This document shows positions 62,626-64,000 of a stretch of DNA of 64,000 nt, piece after piece. The DNA lies in assembly GCA_964590255.1 (NCBI GenBank), contig CAZPYA010000007.1, positions 1 through 64,000 on the forward strand, read 5' to 3'. The position numbers were made by a program, and so were the translations under genes. Positions within the stretch are counted from its first letter, which is position 1. Every line of letters starts with the position of its first letter. The notes under the pieces are model-generated. The model saw nothing but the letters and a program-made list of their open reading frames with translations. It did not search any database and was not told where the DNA came from. The DNA comes from JAKIYB01 sp964590255 (GTDB lineage Bacteria; Armatimonadota; Hebobacteria; CAIYQO01).

Positions 62626-64000
62626 GCGGCTCCATGCGGAACTCGATATTGAAGAGCGTCTCGCCCGGCGACAGGGTGACGGCCAGCGTCTGCGTACGGA
62701 AGCCGGTCTTGCTGACGCGGAGCTGATACGATCCGCTGGCGACGGTGAAGTCGAAGTTATAGACCAGCGTGCCGGCCTGGAAGGCGCCCAGCGACGTCTG
62801 CGTGGCCTTCACGGTGGCGCCCACCAGCAGGTCGACGGTGGCGCCGCCCAGCGCGGTGCCGCTGGCGGCCTCGTAGACGCGGCCGGTGATACGCCCGGTT
62901 ACCGGATCATCGGAGATCGGCGTCAGGTCCAGCGTGACGCGCGCGCCGGTGACGGGATCGTAAATCACCGTGCGGGTGAGGCCGAGGAAGCCGGCGGCGC
63001 TGACGCTCAGCTCATAGGTGCCCGCGTCCGGGTCCGCCAGCGAGAAGGCGCCGTTCAGGTCGCTGGTGAGTTGCGTCACCAGCGTGCCGTTCTGCTTCAC
63101 CTGCACCGTGGCGCCGGCGATGGGCACCCCGGAGCCGGTGACGACGCCGGACAGCGTGCTCGGATTCGGCGCGCTGACGGTGAGGAGGATATCCGCCCGC
63201 TGCGTCTCCCCGGCGGCCAGCGTCGGGTTCGGCGCGGCGTCAGAGGTGAGACTGGTCAGCGGGTGCGTCGCGGTGACGCGGTAGGTACCCGATGCCAGCG
63301 TGGTGAACTCGTAGCGACCAGTGGCGTCGGTGGTGGTCGTGGACGTACCCGTGCCGCCGACCGGCACCGCCGTCACCGTGGCGCCCGCCACCGGCACGGC
63401 GTTCTGGGTGACATACCCCCAGAGGATGGCCGGGTTGGTGTCGCGGCTCAGGAAGAAGTTGCTCAGGTTACTGCTGTTGACAATGCCGCCTTTAACGGCG
63501 ATGTCATTCGACAGCGTGCCGAAGTAGCCGTTCGCGGCAACCACCAGCCGGTATTTCCGGGCGGAGCGCACACCGTAGATGGTGTAGCGGCCCAGCGCGT
63601 CGGTGCGGGCGGCGGCAATAGCCTTCAACCGGTCGGTCACCACCGTGCCCACGGTGACGGTGGTCACTTCATTGATCGTCACCAGCGCGTTGGGAATGGG
63701 CTGCAGGTCGTTGAGGCGCACCACCGTGCCGGAGACGGCGCCGTCCTGCAGCCACTCCAGCGTATCGAGGGCCAGCGCATTGCCGGTGTTCTGGGTAATG
63801 TGCTCGTAGCCGAAGCTCCAGAAGATCAGGCGGCCGCCATTGGTGAATTTGTCTTTCGATGTCGAGACAACATCCCAGGTATCGCCGGTGCCGCGCGAAT
63901 CGTGCTGGTGCAAGCCGCGCGTGGAACTGGTGAGGAAGGTGCAGGCGCAAATGCCGCCGTTGCTCTCGGTGGTGTTGTCCAGGTGATCCCAGACGCTGCC
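61286..64000 (-). CDS. exported protein with carboxypeptidase-regulatory-like domains and shared module, 5' end beyond window
   Basis: The frame is open to the right edge; 904 residues are visible and a TTG at 63913 is not the true start, since in-frame coding continues above it (GSVWDHLDNTTESNGGI). After an incomplete N-terminal domain come three carboxypeptidase-regulatory-like Ig folds (SGTVVRLNDLQPIPNALVTI; WGYVTQNAVPVAGATVTAVP; SGVVTGSGVPIAGATVQVKQ), a fourth degenerate one, then the shared module (GRGYWAKLA, GWNLIGNPYPF, YRGYWLYV, AWPELAAQLPSGL) and a FlgD-like Ig domain (GRLVRTLATNLAADAGITTL). It is probably the first visible gene of the surface cluster. Function unknown. Confidence 0.8.
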   Translation of the reverse strand, partial: GSVWDHLDNTTESNGGICACTFLTSSTRGLHQHDSRGTGDTWDVVSTSKDKFTNGGRLIFWSFGYEHITQNTGNALALDTLEWLQDGAVSGTVVRLNDLQPIPNALVTINEVTTVTVGTVVTDRLKAIAAARTDALGRYTIYGVRSARKYRLVVAANGYFGTLSNDIAVKGGIVNSSNLSNFFLSRDTNPAILWGYVTQNAVPVAGATVTAVPVGGTGTSTTTTDATGRYEFTTLASGTYRVTATHPLTSLTSDAAPNPTLAAGETQRADILLTVSAPNPSTLSGVVTGSGVPIAGATVQVKQNGTLVTQLTSDLNGAFSLADPDAGTYELSVSAAGFLGLTRTVIYDPVTGARVTLDLTPISDDPVTGRITGRVYEAASGTALGGATVDLLVGATVKATQTSLGAFQAGTLVYNFDFTVASGSYQLRVSKTGFRTQTLAVTLSPGETLFNIEFRMEPLLTVDAGVALFSLPGDYTQMTTSAIFGLTPGQAGALGDWLATYDTANMTYARYTAANPLPLLPGRGYWAKLAAPLTVSAEGVPADTTQPYQLQLQHGWNLIGNPYPFTVDLYECGLLLDGAAPLTWPAAVTAGKVGNALFTWNGLAYVPSTMMQPYRGYWLYVTAKNGTIRLAVSNRSTTRAAEVTRATRRAPTASAWQVRLEARAGDYRDGANYFGVSADALDGFSNRHDLREPPLPIGGYVSLAFPHRAWGDDSGDFSSDLRAPGAGEKRWQLRVTSNQANAEIVLAWPELAAQLPSGLQATLRDLTTQQVVYLQTTGQYRFRAGADGATRDFELVVGPRAAGLVVGDVRGTNGGVGRAETLVSFTLTEAARVDVTIRTATGRLVRTLATNLAADAGITTLAWDRRDAAGHAVPAGSYLVEVRAGGSGGRLARGTGLVTLVSLR

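Overview
The window is GC-rich, gene-dense bacterial DNA (one 10-base N gap, so probably a draft or metagenome scaffold). The gene set suggests a diderm lineage near Armatimonadota: a DUF3084 coiled-coil membrane protein, a UroD-superfamily methyltransferase-like enzyme, a split archaeal-type glutamate synthase, many secreted proteins ending in FlgD-like Ig domains, and very frequent leaderless promoters. This placement is inferred from gene content and not proven.

Layout. 1-1213: five small minus-strand genes with strong Shine-Dalgarno sites, reminiscent of plasmid/phage accessory genes, beside a CAT-anticodon tRNA (1626-1701). 1747-4836: minus-strand TPR protein, YqgF-fold nuclease-like protein, DUF3084 protein and amidohydrolase-like protein. 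5227-8110: YhaM-type HD exoribonuclease, rhomboid protease and a Nudix hydrolase. 8524-13497: an operon joining an HdrB-HdrC fusion to a three-piece glutamate synthase (glutaminase, ferredoxin/FMN synthase and GXGXG subunits). 13623-18457: diguanylate cyclase, VOC protein, MFS transporter and a K+ channel with RCK domains on both sides of the pore. 18501-22876: nusA-ylxR-infB with a strong promoter, a leader hairpin and a clear terminator. 22916-32027: endonuclease V, a DipZ-like thioredoxin-fold protein lacking one redox cysteine, a UroD-family protein, an M23-like protein, a frameshifted secreted protein, a phosphoglycosyl transferase, MutT and a Cys4 protein. 32201-32378: two tRNA-Val genes. 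32486-39963: minus-strand housekeeping block (HIT, TatD, response regulator, Pit phosphate transporter with DUF47 partner behind a Pho-box-like array, RNase III, AspRS, HisRS).

40146-64000 is a 24-kb minus-strand cluster of five exported proteins. One is a 4272-residue protein with dozens of invasin-like Ig repeats. It shares its N-terminal plan (signal peptide, CsgG-like domain, membrane segment, FN3) with a 660-residue protein in the same cluster. The other three, including an M6 metalloprotease, end in the same roughly 445-residue C-terminal module. This looks like a dedicated cell-surface system and is the most unusual region. Second are the hdrBC-glt operon and the widespread TANNNT-N6/7-start leaderless promoters.
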